This document shows positions 1 through 7,708 of a stretch of 64,000 nt of DNA, piece by piece. Positions within the stretch are counted from its first letter, which is position 1. Every line of letters begins with the position of its first letter. The notes beneath the pieces were generated by a model. That model saw only the letters and a list, made by a program, of their open reading frames with translations. It had not been told where the DNA came from and made no database searches. The translations under genes were made by a program, and so were the position numbers. This DNA is from Yimella lutea. Its GTDB lineage: Bacteria; Actinomycetota; Actinomycetes; Actinomycetales; Dermatophilaceae. The stretch is taken from NCBI RefSeq assembly GCF_006715095.1, contig NZ_VFMO01000001.1:3100001-3164000 (forward strand), in the 5' to 3' direction.

Positions 1-227
1 TGGTGCCATCGGGCAGCGCCCTCGGGGAAGGTCAAACGCAGCCGGGGGTGGTCGGGCAGGAAGCGCCGCACGTCGTCCGGCGTCACGCTCGAGCGTGCGA
101 GAAAACGGCCACCGCCGATGTGGGCGACGTCGAGTTCCCCTGTGGCAGACTCGAGTTCGCGCCGAATGTAGGCGGCGATGTGGACGAGGTGGGTCTTGCT
201 GCGAACCCCGGTGATGACGTACTTCAT
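1..227 (-). CDS. Unrecognised protein, N-terminal 75 residues only (runs off window)
   Basis: An open frame begins at ATG 227-225 on the minus strand and runs off the left edge of the window. The visible N-terminus starts MKYVITGVRSKTHLVH and has alternating hydrophobic and polar residues, as in the first beta-alpha unit of a Rossmann or GT-B fold. I do not recognise the family. Its start codon shares one base with the stop of the upstream glycosyltransferase (TGATG at 229-225), so the two are probably translationally coupled. The setting in a glycan locus makes a glycosyltransferase or sugar-modifying role possible, but the visible part is too short to support one. Confidence 0.55.
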   Translation of the reverse strand, partial: MKYVITGVRSKTHLVHIAAYIRRELESATGELDVAHIGGGRFLARSSVTPDDVRRFLPDHPRLRLTFPEGAARWH

Positions 228-1105
228 CAGATGATCGGTGGCCGGCCGGCCTTTGTCAGGGCACGGACGGTGCGCCACGAGATGGGCAACCGCTCCCCGG
301 CGTCGGTGCGCACGCCCTCGCCGAATCCGCGGAACCACACCTTGAGTGCTTCCCTGTCGTGCACCCGCGCGAGCGTCAGCGCGGTCCAGGTGGCGAGGTA
401 GACGGGCACCAGAGGTGCGGGCAGGTTTCGCTTGGCCACCCAGACCCTGTTACGGGCGTTGGTGCGGTAGTAGACGGCATGCCGAGCCGCCTCTGTGTAC
501 GGGTGATTGACGGGAATCTCGGGGGCGTACCAGAGCCGCCACCCGGCGTCCATGAGTCGCCAGGCGAGATCGATACCCTCGTGGCCGAAGAAGAACCTGC
601 CGGGCCAGCCACCGACCTGCACGAACGCGGAGCGCCGGATCATCACGACGCCTTCGGAGAAGGTCGCCACCTGGCCCCCTTGGAACTCACCCGGCTTCAC
701 TCGCAGACGCGGCACCCACCGCCGGGGCGCCTCACCGGTCTCGGGGTCGGTGAGTCCGGGCTGGCAGAGTGCGATGTCGTCCGCTTCCTGGATCTTGGCC
801 GCCAGTCGAGCGAGCACGTCAGGCTCCGGGATCGTCGCGTCGTCGTCGAAGAAGAACAGGAACTCACCGATCGCCTCGGACGCGCCGATGTTGCGACCCT
901 CCGGGATACCGGTGTTCTCCGCTTCGTACACCGAGCGGACACCCGTGGGCAGGCCTTCGGGTCGCCAGCCGTTTCCGACGACGACGATGTCGAGATCGAC
1001 ACCTTCCTGCATCTGGACGGTGCGGATGGCTTCGGTGAGTTCGACGGGACGGTTGCCCATCGACAACACGACCACACCGACGCTCGGTCGCTCCTGCATC
1101 TGCAC
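227..1105 (-). CDS. Family 2 glycosyltransferase
   Basis: About 292 residues. A GT-A fold is indicated by the N-terminal VGVVVLSMGNRP strand, the ENTGIPEGRNIGA segment typical of rhamnosyl/galactofuranosyl-type GT2 enzymes, and the acidic FFFDDDATI metal-nucleotide motif. It should transfer a sugar from an NDP donor on the cytoplasmic face. The acceptor is unknown. The frame is open up to ATG 1126, but an AAGGAG Shine-Dalgarno at 1116-1111 lies inside that extension and sits 5 nt before GTG 1105, so I start there; ATG 1099 is also possible. It is divergent from the methyltransferase at 1147 and overlaps the next minus-strand gene by one base. Confidence 0.85.
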   Translation of the reverse strand: MQMQERPSVGVVVLSMGNRPVELTEAIRTVQMQEGVDLDIVVVGNGWRPEGLPTGVRSVYEAENTGIPEGRNIGASEAIGEFLFFFDDDATIPEPDVLARLAAKIQEADDIALCQPGLTDPETGEAPRRWVPRLRVKPGEFQGGQVATFSEGVVMIRRSAFVQVGGWPGRFFFGHEGIDLAWRLMDAGWRLWYAPEIPVNHPYTEAARHAVYYRTNARNRVWVAKRNLPAPLVPVYLATWTALTLARVHDREALKVWFRGFGEGVRTDAGERLPISWRTVRALTKAGRPPII

Positions 1106-1110
1106 TGAAT

Positions 1111-1116
1111 CTCCTT
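1111..1116 (-). promoter_or_regulatory. Shine-Dalgarno that decides the GT2 start
   Basis: AAGGAG on the minus strand, 5 nt before GTG 1105. It argues against the longer frame starting at ATG 1126. Confidence 0.55.
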
Positions 1117-1129
1117 CGGGCGGCACGAC

Positions 1130-1139
1130 TGCCTAGGCT
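1130..1139. promoter_or_regulatory. Overlapping divergent -10 boxes
   Basis: On the plus strand TAGGCT (1134-1139) lies 7 nt before ATG 1147, so transcription should begin at or next to the start codon and give a leaderless mRNA. On the minus strand TAGGCA (1135-1130) overlaps it and would give the GT2 gene a short leader carrying its Shine-Dalgarno. No clear -35 was assigned. Confidence 0.5.
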
Positions 1140-1146
1140 AGAGCCC

Positions 1147-1803
1147 ATGCCACGACAGCCCACCCGCTGGGAGCAGACCGACCACCGCGGATACGGTCAG
1201 AAGTTCGCCGATCTGCATGCAGCCGGTGACGATATCGAGGGCGAGGCGCGTCTCGCTGACGTGATGGCGCCGCGCGGAGCCACGATCCTGGACGCCGGTT
1301 GCGGCATGGGACGTGTCGCTGCTGCGCTTCGTGCTCGTGGACACGACGCGTACGGCGTCGACCTCGACGAAGGACTCCTGCGACAGGCCGGTGACACCTA
1401 CCCGCAGTTACCGACGATGCAGTCACGGATCGATGACCTGGACGCGAAGTCACTTGCCGCACAGTCGTTTCCGACGTCCTTCGATGTCATCGTGTGCGTC
1501 GGCAACGTGATGATCCTCGGCGAGCCGGACACCGAGGTGCTCATGCTCGAACGCATGGCCGCGCTGCTGTCGCCGTCCGGGCGCCTGCTCGTCGGGTTCC
1601 ACACCGACGCCACGCCCCCGCACTCCCGCGAGTATTCGGTAGAGGAGTTCGCCCGGGACGCGTACGCCGCCGGCCTCGCCATCGAGGCCAGGTTCGGCAC
1701 CTACGAGTTGCACCCGTACGACCCGCACGGTAACTACGCCGTGCACCTGCTGCGGCTGCGCGACGTCGCCACACCGCAGGTCGAGTGGGCGCACGCACGC
1801 TGA
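1147..1803 (+). CDS. Class I SAM-dependent methyltransferase
   Basis: 218 residues. The SAM-binding glycine loop DAGCGMGRVAAAL lies near residues 50-62, followed by the acidic end of strand beta2 (YGVDLDEGLL) and a later SFDVIVCVGNVM segment (motif II region). Length and order fit small Methyltransf_11/25-type enzymes that methylate small molecules or sugars. The substrate cannot be read from the sequence. It starts a rightward pair with the 456-residue gene at 1838. The TAGGCT box 7 nt upstream and the lack of a Shine-Dalgarno suggest a leaderless transcript. A role in O-methylating the surface glycan is an inference from context only. Confidence 0.85.
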   Translation: MPRQPTRWEQTDHRGYGQKFADLHAAGDDIEGEARLADVMAPRGATILDAGCGMGRVAAALRARGHDAYGVDLDEGLLRQAGDTYPQLPTMQSRIDDLDAKSLAAQSFPTSFDVIVCVGNVMILGEPDTEVLMLERMAALLSPSGRLLVGFHTDATPPHSREYSVEEFARDAYAAGLAIEARFGTYELHPYDPHGNYAVHLLRLRDVATPQVEWAHAR

Positions 1804-1824
1804 TGCGGATGCGCAGAGGGACCA

Positions 1825-1830
1825 TAGGCT
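1825..1830 (+). promoter_or_regulatory. -10 box of a leaderless transcript
   Basis: TAGGCT followed by 7 nt and ATG 1838. The same hexamer and spacing occur at 1134-1147. Confidence 0.5.
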
Positions 1831-1837
1831 GAACCGC

Positions 1838-3208
1838 ATGACCGGCGAGCACACAGAGCGCGAGATCGAGTACTGCGGCGGCGAAATAGACGGCTGGTCC
1901 GATCCGGTGCCCGCCGACGATCTTCGGGTCCGGTACGTCTCGGAACTCCTCCCCGAGGGTCCCGGCTCTGCGCTCCTGGTAGGAGCGCGTGCCGCGAAAC
2001 TGGCGAATCATCTTTTGCGGCAGGGATTCTCGGTGACTCTACTCGTGCGCGGCGAGTCGGATGCGCGCTCCGCCTCGGGTTCAGGAGCCGACGTCGTGTG
2101 CGGCTCCTTCGAGGCCTGGACACCGCCAGTCGGCTTCGACCTGGTCATCGCCCTGGACTCCGTGGACGACATCCTGCCGCCGCTGTCGGACGGCGTCGGC
2201 GCACTGGAATTCATCGATGTGTTACGCCGACTCGGGTCCTCATACGTCGCGTACCTCGACAACGGGGCGAGCCCCGCGGCTCTCGACCGACAGGCACGAG
2301 CACCGCAGGAGAACCATCAGTTCAGCGCCTTCGGGACCGGTTACGACCTGCGCTCGCCGGTCTTCGCGGAACTGCCTGAACAAGCATCGGCGGCGGTGTT
2401 CGACCGGGCTGTCGTCGGCTCGGTGGTGATCGACAGGGCACAGGCCCGGACGCTGCTGCGTTCGCTGTGCAGCGACGACCTGCGATTCGACGCGCTCCTG
2501 GCCACGCCGATGCTTGCCGCGAACGGCTGGTTGGTCGGCACTCTCGGCGGCGGGGACGCCGTCGCATACCGAGGACTGGGTGGAGTCGTGGCGACCGGAC
2601 TCCCGGTCGCTGACGGGACGCCCGTCGAGTTCCGCGTCCGCCAGTTGCTGGTGCGCGATCTGCAACGAGTCAGCGCCGGACTGCGAGCGTATGCGCGATG
2701 GGCCGACGGTCGCCCGGCCCCGTTGTTGCGCAATGTGATTGCCGGGCGCAGCGGATTCGAGGTGATCGACCCCACAGTCGAGGACGCCGACCTGCCGACG
2801 GCGATGGTCGATCTGGCCGGCGTGCTCGTCGACCGTCCCGGCGTTCACCCGTTCGGTCCCGAGCGCACGCGCAACGAGATCGCCGTCGAATTGATGCGCT
2901 TGGCGGCGGACACGAGCGACCCCGAGGCCGAGATCCAGAGTGCCGCGTCGGCCTACGAGACCATGGCATTCGCTCGCCGTCTACCCGAAACCGACTACGC
3001 GACAACGAAGTTGATCGAGGAAGTGCGCCGCAAGGACGCCCAGTTGGCAGCGCTCAAGTCAGACCTGGCGAAGGACCGTCGTCACCTGCGAGCCCTCGAA
3101 CATGCGCTGGCGACAGAGTCGGGTCCTCGCGCGAAGCGTGCTTACTTCTTGATGACCGCCCCGACCAAGCGACTCCGCGAAGCATTGCGCCGACGCCGGA
3201 TCGGTTGA
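1838..3208 (+). CDS. Methyltransferase-like protein with C-terminal coiled coil
   Basis: 456 residues, unnamed. Residues about 40-140 look like a degenerate Rossmann methyltransferase: ALLVGARAAKLANHLL replaces the glycine-rich SAM loop and GFDLVIALDSVDDIL resembles the later acidic strand. The middle third resembles the equivalent part of two other proteins in this window (10835-12286 and 12318-13961). Residues about 385-430 form a charged coiled coil (KDAQLAALKSDLAKDRRHL). The tail is basic (PTKRLREALRRRRIG). With the SAM loop altered, catalysis is uncertain. A scaffold or regulatory role in glycan assembly is possible. The start is ATG 1838 behind a leaderless-type promoter. Confidence 0.7.
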   Translation: MTGEHTEREIEYCGGEIDGWSDPVPADDLRVRYVSELLPEGPGSALLVGARAAKLANHLLRQGFSVTLLVRGESDARSASGSGADVVCGSFEAWTPPVGFDLVIALDSVDDILPPLSDGVGALEFIDVLRRLGSSYVAYLDNGASPAALDRQARAPQENHQFSAFGTGYDLRSPVFAELPEQASAAVFDRAVVGSVVIDRAQARTLLRSLCSDDLRFDALLATPMLAANGWLVGTLGGGDAVAYRGLGGVVATGLPVADGTPVEFRVRQLLVRDLQRVSAGLRAYARWADGRPAPLLRNVIAGRSGFEVIDPTVEDADLPTAMVDLAGVLVDRPGVHPFGPERTRNEIAVELMRLAADTSDPEAEIQSAASAYETMAFARRLPETDYATTKLIEEVRRKDAQLAALKSDLAKDRRHLRALEHALATESGPRAKRAYFLMTAPTKRLREALRRRRIG

Positions 3209-3264
3209 GCCCCAACACAACTCGCCGTGGTTTCGGCGCGTAGGACTACGTTCCTCAGTCCTGC

Positions 3265-3322
3265 GCTCAACCAGCGGTAACAACGCCCACCCCGAGCGCT
3301 CGACCGACTCCGCTGGTTGAGC
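3265..3322. repeat. Inverted repeat, REP-like (GGCTCAACCAGCG family)
   Basis: A 13-bp sequence, GCTCAACCAGCGG (3265-3277), is repeated as its exact reverse complement at 3310-3322, with 32 nt between. It lies in the roughly 190-bp gap (3209-3402) after the coiled-coil gene. The core GGCTCAACCAGCG recurs in direct orientation in the tandem repeat at 50007-50109. Similar 'ggctcaacca' intergenic elements are common in Actinobacteria (from memory). It could fold as a long hairpin. Nothing else was recognised in this gap. Confidence 0.6.
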
Positions 3323-3402
3323 CCTGCCGATGACGAAAGAATCCGCAGGAACCGAAACCACCGGCAGCAACCGCGAACTCGACCCGCCCGTGACCTCGCG
3401 GC

Positions 3403-3837
3403 TCACGTCGTCGACGCGACTCCGTAGCAAACCAGGATGTCGTCGAGTTGCTCCCATTGAAGGGACACCTTCTCGGCGATCTCGGCGGGGAGCTTCAGAC
3501 CGGGCCAGTTGAGCCAGGAAAGCACCGGCAACCCGAGCGCCTTCGCGGCGGCCTCGCAGCCGGTCCACAGCGGCCAGACGACGGCCGGGTCCATCGAGCG
3601 GGCACGACGGCCGAGCATCGCGGAGACCGGCTGGTCGGCGATCTCGGCGTCGATGGCGAACGCCAGACCGTCCTGCTGGGGCACCTGCCAGGCGACCCCG
3701 CGACCGTCGGCGAGGTAGGAGCGAGCCGTACCCGGGTAGGTCTCGCCGTTGACGTGCGCACCGAGTACCAGGTGTTCGGCGCCGGCGTACTGCGACAGCA
3801 GAGCTTGGCGTGCGGCGGAACCGGTGGCGGAGGTCAT
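3403..3837 (-). CDS. 4'-phosphopantetheinyl-transferase-like protein
   Basis: 144 residues from ATG 3837; the frame is open further upstream, but that part overlaps the preceding gene. Residues 60-65 (FAIDAE) and 91-101 (WTGCEAAAKAL) match the family's two Mg/CoA-binding patterns, a D-x-E pair (D63, E65) and W-[ST]-x-x-E-A-x-x-K (E95, K99). The protein is short for the Sfp type (about 220) and close to the AcpS type (about 120-140), so the assignment is tentative. It is last in the minus-strand set ACP, AMP ligase, SDR, this gene, with a 7-nt gap from the SDR stop. A cognate activator for that ACP would make sense of its position. Confidence 0.5.
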   Translation of the reverse strand: MTSATGSAARQALLSQYAGAEHLVLGAHVNGETYPGTARSYLADGRGVAWQVPQQDGLAFAIDAEIADQPVSAMLGRRARSMDPAVVWPLWTGCEAAAKALGLPVLSWLNWPGLKLPAEIAEKVSLQWEQLDDILVCYGVASTT

Positions 3838-3844
3838 CGCGGCC

Positions 3845-4591
3845 TCAGATCGAGCCGCCACCGTCGACGACGATGACCTGACCGTTCATGTTCGTGTCGT
3901 CGAACAGCAGCGAGTGGACGATGGGTGAGATGTTCTCCGGCTCGACCAGACGCCCGGTCGGGGTGCGACGGGTGATCGTCGACAACTGTTCGGTGCCGAG
4001 CACCGACGACATCTCCGAGGCGAAGAACCCCGGAGCGACCGAGTTGACCAGGAACCGGCCGTGCATCTCGCGGGCGAGCGCGCGCGTCGCCGAATCGAGC
4101 CCCCCCTTGGTTGCCGAGTAGGCGACGAGACCGGCGTATCCGCGCTGGGCGCAGATCGAGGTGACATTGATGATGCGTCCACGTCCCGACTTCGCCATCG
4201 CGTGACGCAGGAAGGCGCGGGTCAGGACGAGCGTGGCCGTGAGGTTGGTCGAGATGATCTGGTCGATCCGCTCCGGCGAGGTGTGCAGATGCATCGAATC
4301 CTGGCCGATCGCAGCGTTGTTCACGAGCGCGTCGATGGGGCCGAGCTTGGCGGAGGCGTCCTTGATGAACGTCTTGATCGCCTTCTCGTCGGTGATGTCG
4401 ACCGGGCCGACGAACACGTGGTCGGGGTTGTCGGCGACGAGCTGCTCGAGCTCGGGAGTGACAGTGCGGGCGAAGGTCGCGACCTTGGCTCCGCCGGCAA
4501 GGGCGTCCTTGACCAGTTCGAGGCCGAGCCCGCGGGAACCGCCGGAGACCAGGACGCACGAGGCTGCGGGGATGGGGGTGTTCTCAGACAT
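3845..4591 (-). CDS. Short-chain dehydrogenase/reductase (FabG-like)
   Basis: 248 residues, the usual SDR length. The cofactor loop is SGGSRGLGLEL near residues 15-25, the structural NNAAI motif lies near 90, and the catalytic YSATKGG (Tyr-x-x-x-Lys) near 158. These mark a classical NAD(P)-dependent ketoreductase that resembles 3-oxoacyl-ACP reductases. It overlaps the AMP-ligase gene by 8 nt and stands two genes from a dedicated ACP. The likely substrate is therefore a beta-keto (or hydroxy) acyl group held on that ACP, though a sugar-keto substrate cannot be excluded. Confidence 0.85.
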   Translation of the reverse strand: MSENTPIPAASCVLVSGGSRGLGLELVKDALAGGAKVATFARTVTPELEQLVADNPDHVFVGPVDITDEKAIKTFIKDASAKLGPIDALVNNAAIGQDSMHLHTSPERIDQIISTNLTATLVLTRAFLRHAMAKSGRGRIINVTSICAQRGYAGLVAYSATKGGLDSATRALAREMHGRFLVNSVAPGFFASEMSSVLGTEQLSTITRRTPTGRLVEPENISPIVHSLLFDDTNMNGQVIVVDGGGSI

Positions 4592-5819
4592 CGCTCTTCA
4601 GCGTCTCCTTCAAGGGGATCTCGTCACGTACGCGGATCCGCCGCGGCACGGAGTAGTCGGGCAGTCGTTCTGCGCACCAGGACTGCAGGTCGGCGTCGGT
4701 CACGGGCTTCTGGTCGGACGCGGCGTCGCGGTCGAGCACGACCTCGGCTGCCACGACCATGCCTACCAGGGGCGCCTTGCGCCCCTTCACGGAGGCCCAG
4801 ACAACGGCGGGGTGGTCGAGCAGGACACCACGCACCTTGGAGGCCGAGGCCTTGGACCCGCCGACGTTGATCTCGTCGGAGGCGATGCGACCGGTGATCA
4901 CTACCCGCCCGTCCTCGATCTCGACGTGGTCGCCGGTGCGGATCTCGGCATCCATGCCTTCGGCCGCCTTGCTGGAGGCGATCACCAGTTCGCCGTCCTG
5001 CACCGACAACCGCGGGCGGCCTTCGACCTCACGGTCCAGCCAGGCCTGCGGGAAGCCGGCCTTTCCGTCGTGGACGGCGATCGCCGCGCCGGCTTCGGAG
5101 GAGGCGTAGATCCAGGAGATGCGAGCGTCCGGGTACACCTCGCGCAGTCGATCGAGGATCGCCTGGTCGACGGGCTCGCCGCCGAGGGTCACCTGCTCCA
5201 ACGGCAGCTTCGCCATCACCTCACCCGACCGCCACAGCGCCTGACGCCAGAAAGTCGGGGTGCCGGACGCGGCGGTGACACCCGCGTCGAGTGCGAGCTG
5301 CGGCCACTGCTCCAACTGCGACGGTTCGATGAACAGCACGTCCTGACCGGGCAGGTTGAGCGAGAGCGTGACCACCTGCCACCAGGCATAAGCACCGACC
5401 GCGTAGGGGCACAGCCAGGTGCGGGCCGGTTGCTGGCCGGCGACGGTCGTCAGCGAGTCGAGCGTGTGGGCGACCTGCTTGGGACGCCCGGTGGAGCCGC
5501 TGGTGAGCAACCACACCCGGCCGTCCTCGACGTCGTGATCGGCCGTGGCCTGCGACACGCCATCGGCGCGCACCAGAGCCAGACCGGACTCCTGGAAACC
5601 GGCGGCCTGTTCGTCACCGACCCGGCCGCTGCCGGCGATGAGCGTCTCGCGACCGCCCGCCGCGTGCGCCCACACGGCGCGCAGCGCCTGCAGGTGGTCG
5701 TCGACCAGAAAGGCGGACGCCGCGGGCCAGGCGGGATCGGCGGCGCCGAGATCGGCCCAGGTGCCCTGGAAGGAGGCCGTGGTGATCCGGTTGCCCGAAC
5801 CGGCCGGCAGGTCGGTCAA
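4584..5819 (-). CDS. ANL-superfamily AMP-dependent acyl ligase
   Basis: 411 residues. The phosphate loop LLTSGSTGRPKQV (A3) is near residue 105, the aryl/acyl pocket region WIYASSEAGAAI (A5) near 240, and RTGDHVEIEDGRVVITGR (A7-A8) near 300. The hinge and small C-terminal domain follow and end IPLKETLKSDV, where a lysine can serve as the A10 residue. The enzyme adenylates a carboxylic acid and passes it to a thiol, here probably the phosphopantetheine arm of the adjacent ACP. It is shorter than the 500-residue average because the N-terminal subdomain is compact. It starts with TTG directly after the ACP stop and overlaps the SDR gene by 8 nt. Confidence 0.8.
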   Translation of the reverse strand: MTDLPAGSGNRITTASFQGTWADLGAADPAWPAASAFLVDDHLQALRAVWAHAAGGRETLIAGSGRVGDEQAAGFQESGLALVRADGVSQATADHDVEDGRVWLLTSGSTGRPKQVAHTLDSLTTVAGQQPARTWLCPYAVGAYAWWQVVTLSLNLPGQDVLFIEPSQLEQWPQLALDAGVTAASGTPTFWRQALWRSGEVMAKLPLEQVTLGGEPVDQAILDRLREVYPDARISWIYASSEAGAAIAVHDGKAGFPQAWLDREVEGRPRLSVQDGELVIASSKAAEGMDAEIRTGDHVEIEDGRVVITGRIASDEINVGGSKASASKVRGVLLDHPAVVWASVKGRKAPLVGMVVAAEVVLDRDAASDQKPVTDADLQSWCAERLPDYSVPRRIRVRDEIPLKETLKSDV

Positions 5820-5822
5820 ACC

Positions 5823-6074
5823 TCAGCCCTCTTGGAGCTGTTCGATGAACGTGAGCACATCGCCGACCGTCTCGATCGAGCGAAGGCCGGGAGCGTCGAA
5901 GTTCAGTTCGGTGTCGAGTTCGTCCTCCACCCGAAGGGCGAGCTCGGAGAAGTCGAGCGAACGGAATCCGATGTCGGACAGCGAGGTGTCGTCACCCTCG
6001 GGCAGCTCCTTGCCCTGGGCCTGCAGCACCTCGGCCATCATCGAACGCACCTGGTCACGGCTCAGCGTGGTCAT
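5823..6074 (-). CDS. Acyl carrier protein
   Basis: 83 residues, acidic, with the four-helix ACP pattern. The attachment motif is IGFRSLDFSEL. Ser39 should carry 4'-phosphopantetheine, but the usual Asp before it (DSL) is Arg here (RSL). This variation is known to me in specialised ACPs rather than in fatty-acid AcpP. It leads the leftward ACP, AMP ligase, SDR, PPTase-like cassette. A strong GGAGG stands 4 nt before ATG 6074, so I prefer that to TTG 6077. It is divergent from pseH-pseI, which suggests its acyl group is destined for the pseudaminic acid made by those genes. Confidence 0.88.
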   Translation of the reverse strand: MTTLSRDQVRSMMAEVLQAQGKELPEGDDTSLSDIGFRSLDFSELALRVEDELDTELNFDAPGLRSIETVGDVLTFIEQLQEG

Positions 6075-6106
6075 CAATCCTCCGGGGGTCGTCGTGGTCC
6101 GTCGGT

Positions 6107-6113
6107 TAGTCTA
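6107..6113. promoter_or_regulatory. Overlapping divergent -10 boxes between ACP and pseH genes
   Basis: TAGTCT (6107-6112, plus) and TAGACT (6113-6108, minus) nearly coincide. They would drive pseH-pseI to the right and the ACP cassette to the left from one shared site in an 80-bp gap, tying the two operons together. Confidence 0.4.
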
Positions 6114-6154
6114 TCGGCGTCCGTTCGCCACCCCATCACACCGCCGGAGGCTTG

Positions 6155-6655
6155 ATGCTGCGCCCCGTCACCGAGGCCGACAAGGAGCTGGTGCGCGTCT
6201 GGCGCAACCATCCCGAGGTGCGGGCGGTGTCCCTGACCCGTGACGAGATCTCCCCCGAGCAACACGACGCCTATTGGGAGTCGTTGCGCGACAACGAAAC
6301 CCGCAAAGTGTTCATGTATGAGAAGGGTGGCGTGCCCGCGGGCGTCGTCACGTTCTTCGACATCGACCCCGACGCGAAGTCGGCGATGTGGGGCTTCTAT
6401 CTCGACAACGACGGCCTCACCGAGCGCGGCGAACTTCTACCCGCATTCATCGACATCCAACGGCGTGCCGTGCGCTTCGCGTTCGGTGAACTCGGCCTCG
6501 ACGAACTCAACGGCGAGGTCATGGACGCCAACGAGGCCGTGCGGCGCATGAACAAGCGCAACGGGTTCGAGGAGATCGCCAGCGACGAACGCCTGATCGA
6601 CGGCGAGCCCGCGACCGTTCACACCATCCGCCGCAGGAGGCAGCCGAATGACTGA
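6155..6655 (+). CDS. pseH: GNAT N-acetyltransferase, PseH-like
   Basis: 166 residues. GNAT fold: N-terminal LRPVTEADKELVRVWRN, central PAGVVTFFDID, then MWGFYLDND, which resembles the WGFY strand of PseH, and a C-terminal GEVMDANEAVRRMNKRNGF helix that binds CoA. PseH acylates the 4-amino group of the UDP-linked altrosamine intermediate. With an ACP cassette next door, the donor here could be acyl-ACP rather than acetyl-CoA. ATG 6155 has GGAGG 4 nt upstream; the TTG one codon earlier is less likely. It overlaps pseI by 8 nt. Confidence 0.75.
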   Translation: MLRPVTEADKELVRVWRNHPEVRAVSLTRDEISPEQHDAYWESLRDNETRKVFMYEKGGVPAGVVTFFDIDPDAKSAMWGFYLDNDGLTERGELLPAFIDIQRRAVRFAFGELGLDELNGEVMDANEAVRRMNKRNGFEEIASDERLIDGEPATVHTIRRRRQPND

Positions 6656-7706
6656 CAACGCTTCGATCCGCATCGGCAAGCATCAGATCGGACCCGACCA
6701 CGAGCCGTACATCATCGCCGAGATGTCGGGCAACCATGACGGCTCGCTCGACAAGGCGCTTGACATCGTCCGGATGGCTGCTGAGCAGGGCGCCCACGCG
6801 ATCAAGCTGCAGACCTACAAGCCAGACACCATCACCATCCAGTCCGACTCCCCCGACTTCCGGCTCTCCGAAGGGCACGAACTGTGGGGAGGTCGCACGC
6901 TGTGGGACCTCTACGAGGAGGCCCACACTCCCTGGGAGTGGCACGAGCCGATCTTCGCGCTCGCGAAGGAACTCGGCATCACCGCGTTCTCCTCCCCGTT
7001 CGACCCGACCGCGATCGACCTGCTCGAGTCACTCGACGTGCCCGCATACAAGATCGCCAGCTCCGAGATCGTCGACCTGCCGCTCATCCGGCTGGCGGCG
7101 AGCAAGGGCAAGCCGATCATCATCTCGACCGGCATGGCGTCCGTGCGTGAGATCGCGAACGCTGTCGAGGCGGCGCGGTCCACCGGAAACGAGCAGATCG
7201 TCGTGCTCGCCTGCACTGCGAACTACCCGGCCGACCCCAGCGAATCGAACCTGCGCGGCATCCCGGTCATGCGGGACGCGTTCAGCACCCTCATCGGCTA
7301 CTCCGACCACACGATGGGCATCGGCGCCGCGATCACCGCGGTCGCGCTCGGTGCGTGTGTCGTGGAGAAGCACGTCACGTTGTCGCGCGAGGAAGGCGGC
7401 GTCGACTCGGCGTTCTCCTCCGAACCCGAAGAACTGCGAATGCTGGTGGAACAGACCAGGATCGGCTGGCAGTGCCTCGGACAAGCACGCATCGGTGCCC
7501 GCCAACAGGAGAAGGAAGGGTTGCGCTTCCGCCGATCGCTGTACGTCGTCGAGGACGTCAGCGCCGGCGACCCGGTCACCGCGCACAACGTCCGCTCCAT
7601 CCGCCCGGCGAACGGCCTGCCTCCCGAGGAGTTCGAGCGCGTCGAAGGACGCACCTTCACCGCCGACACCCCGAAGGGCACTGCGCTGTCCTGGGATCTG
7701 ATCTGA
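6648..7706 (+). CDS. pseI: Pseudaminic acid synthase (NeuB/PseI family)
   Basis: 352 residues. An N-terminal NeuB TIM barrel (IIAEMSGNHDGSLDKALDIV, KLQTY, FSSPFD, YKIASSEI) is followed by a C-terminal antifreeze/SAF domain from about residue 290 (RRSLYVVEDVSAGD). ELWGGRTLWDLYEEAHTPWE near residues 72-91 is, from memory, more typical of PseI than of sialic or legionaminic synthases. It condenses 2,4-diacetamido-2,4,6-trideoxy-L-altrose with phosphoenolpyruvate to give pseudaminic acid. It is coupled to pseH and sits 2 nt from the next glycosyltransferase gene. Confidence 0.9.
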   Translation: MTDNASIRIGKHQIGPDHEPYIIAEMSGNHDGSLDKALDIVRMAAEQGAHAIKLQTYKPDTITIQSDSPDFRLSEGHELWGGRTLWDLYEEAHTPWEWHEPIFALAKELGITAFSSPFDPTAIDLLESLDVPAYKIASSEIVDLPLIRLAASKGKPIIISTGMASVREIANAVEAARSTGNEQIVVLACTANYPADPSESNLRGIPVMRDAFSTLIGYSDHTMGIGAAITAVALGACVVEKHVTLSREEGGVDSAFSSEPEELRMLVEQTRIGWQCLGQARIGARQQEKEGLRFRRSLYVVEDVSAGDPVTAHNVRSIRPANGLPPEEFERVEGRTFTADTPKGTALSWDLI

Positions 7707-7708
7707 GC

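Noticed and set aside
4233..6155. 640-residue plus-strand open frame
   Set aside because: It lies antisense to the SDR, AMP-ligase and ACP genes, which have clear motifs. Its translation is Gly/Arg/His-rich without family features, as expected from the GC-skewed opposite strand.
6648..7706. Naming the synthase NeuB (sialic) or legionaminic synthase
   Set aside because: Sequence near residues 72-91 and the inverting-type PseB, with PseC and PseG nearby, favour pseudaminic acid.
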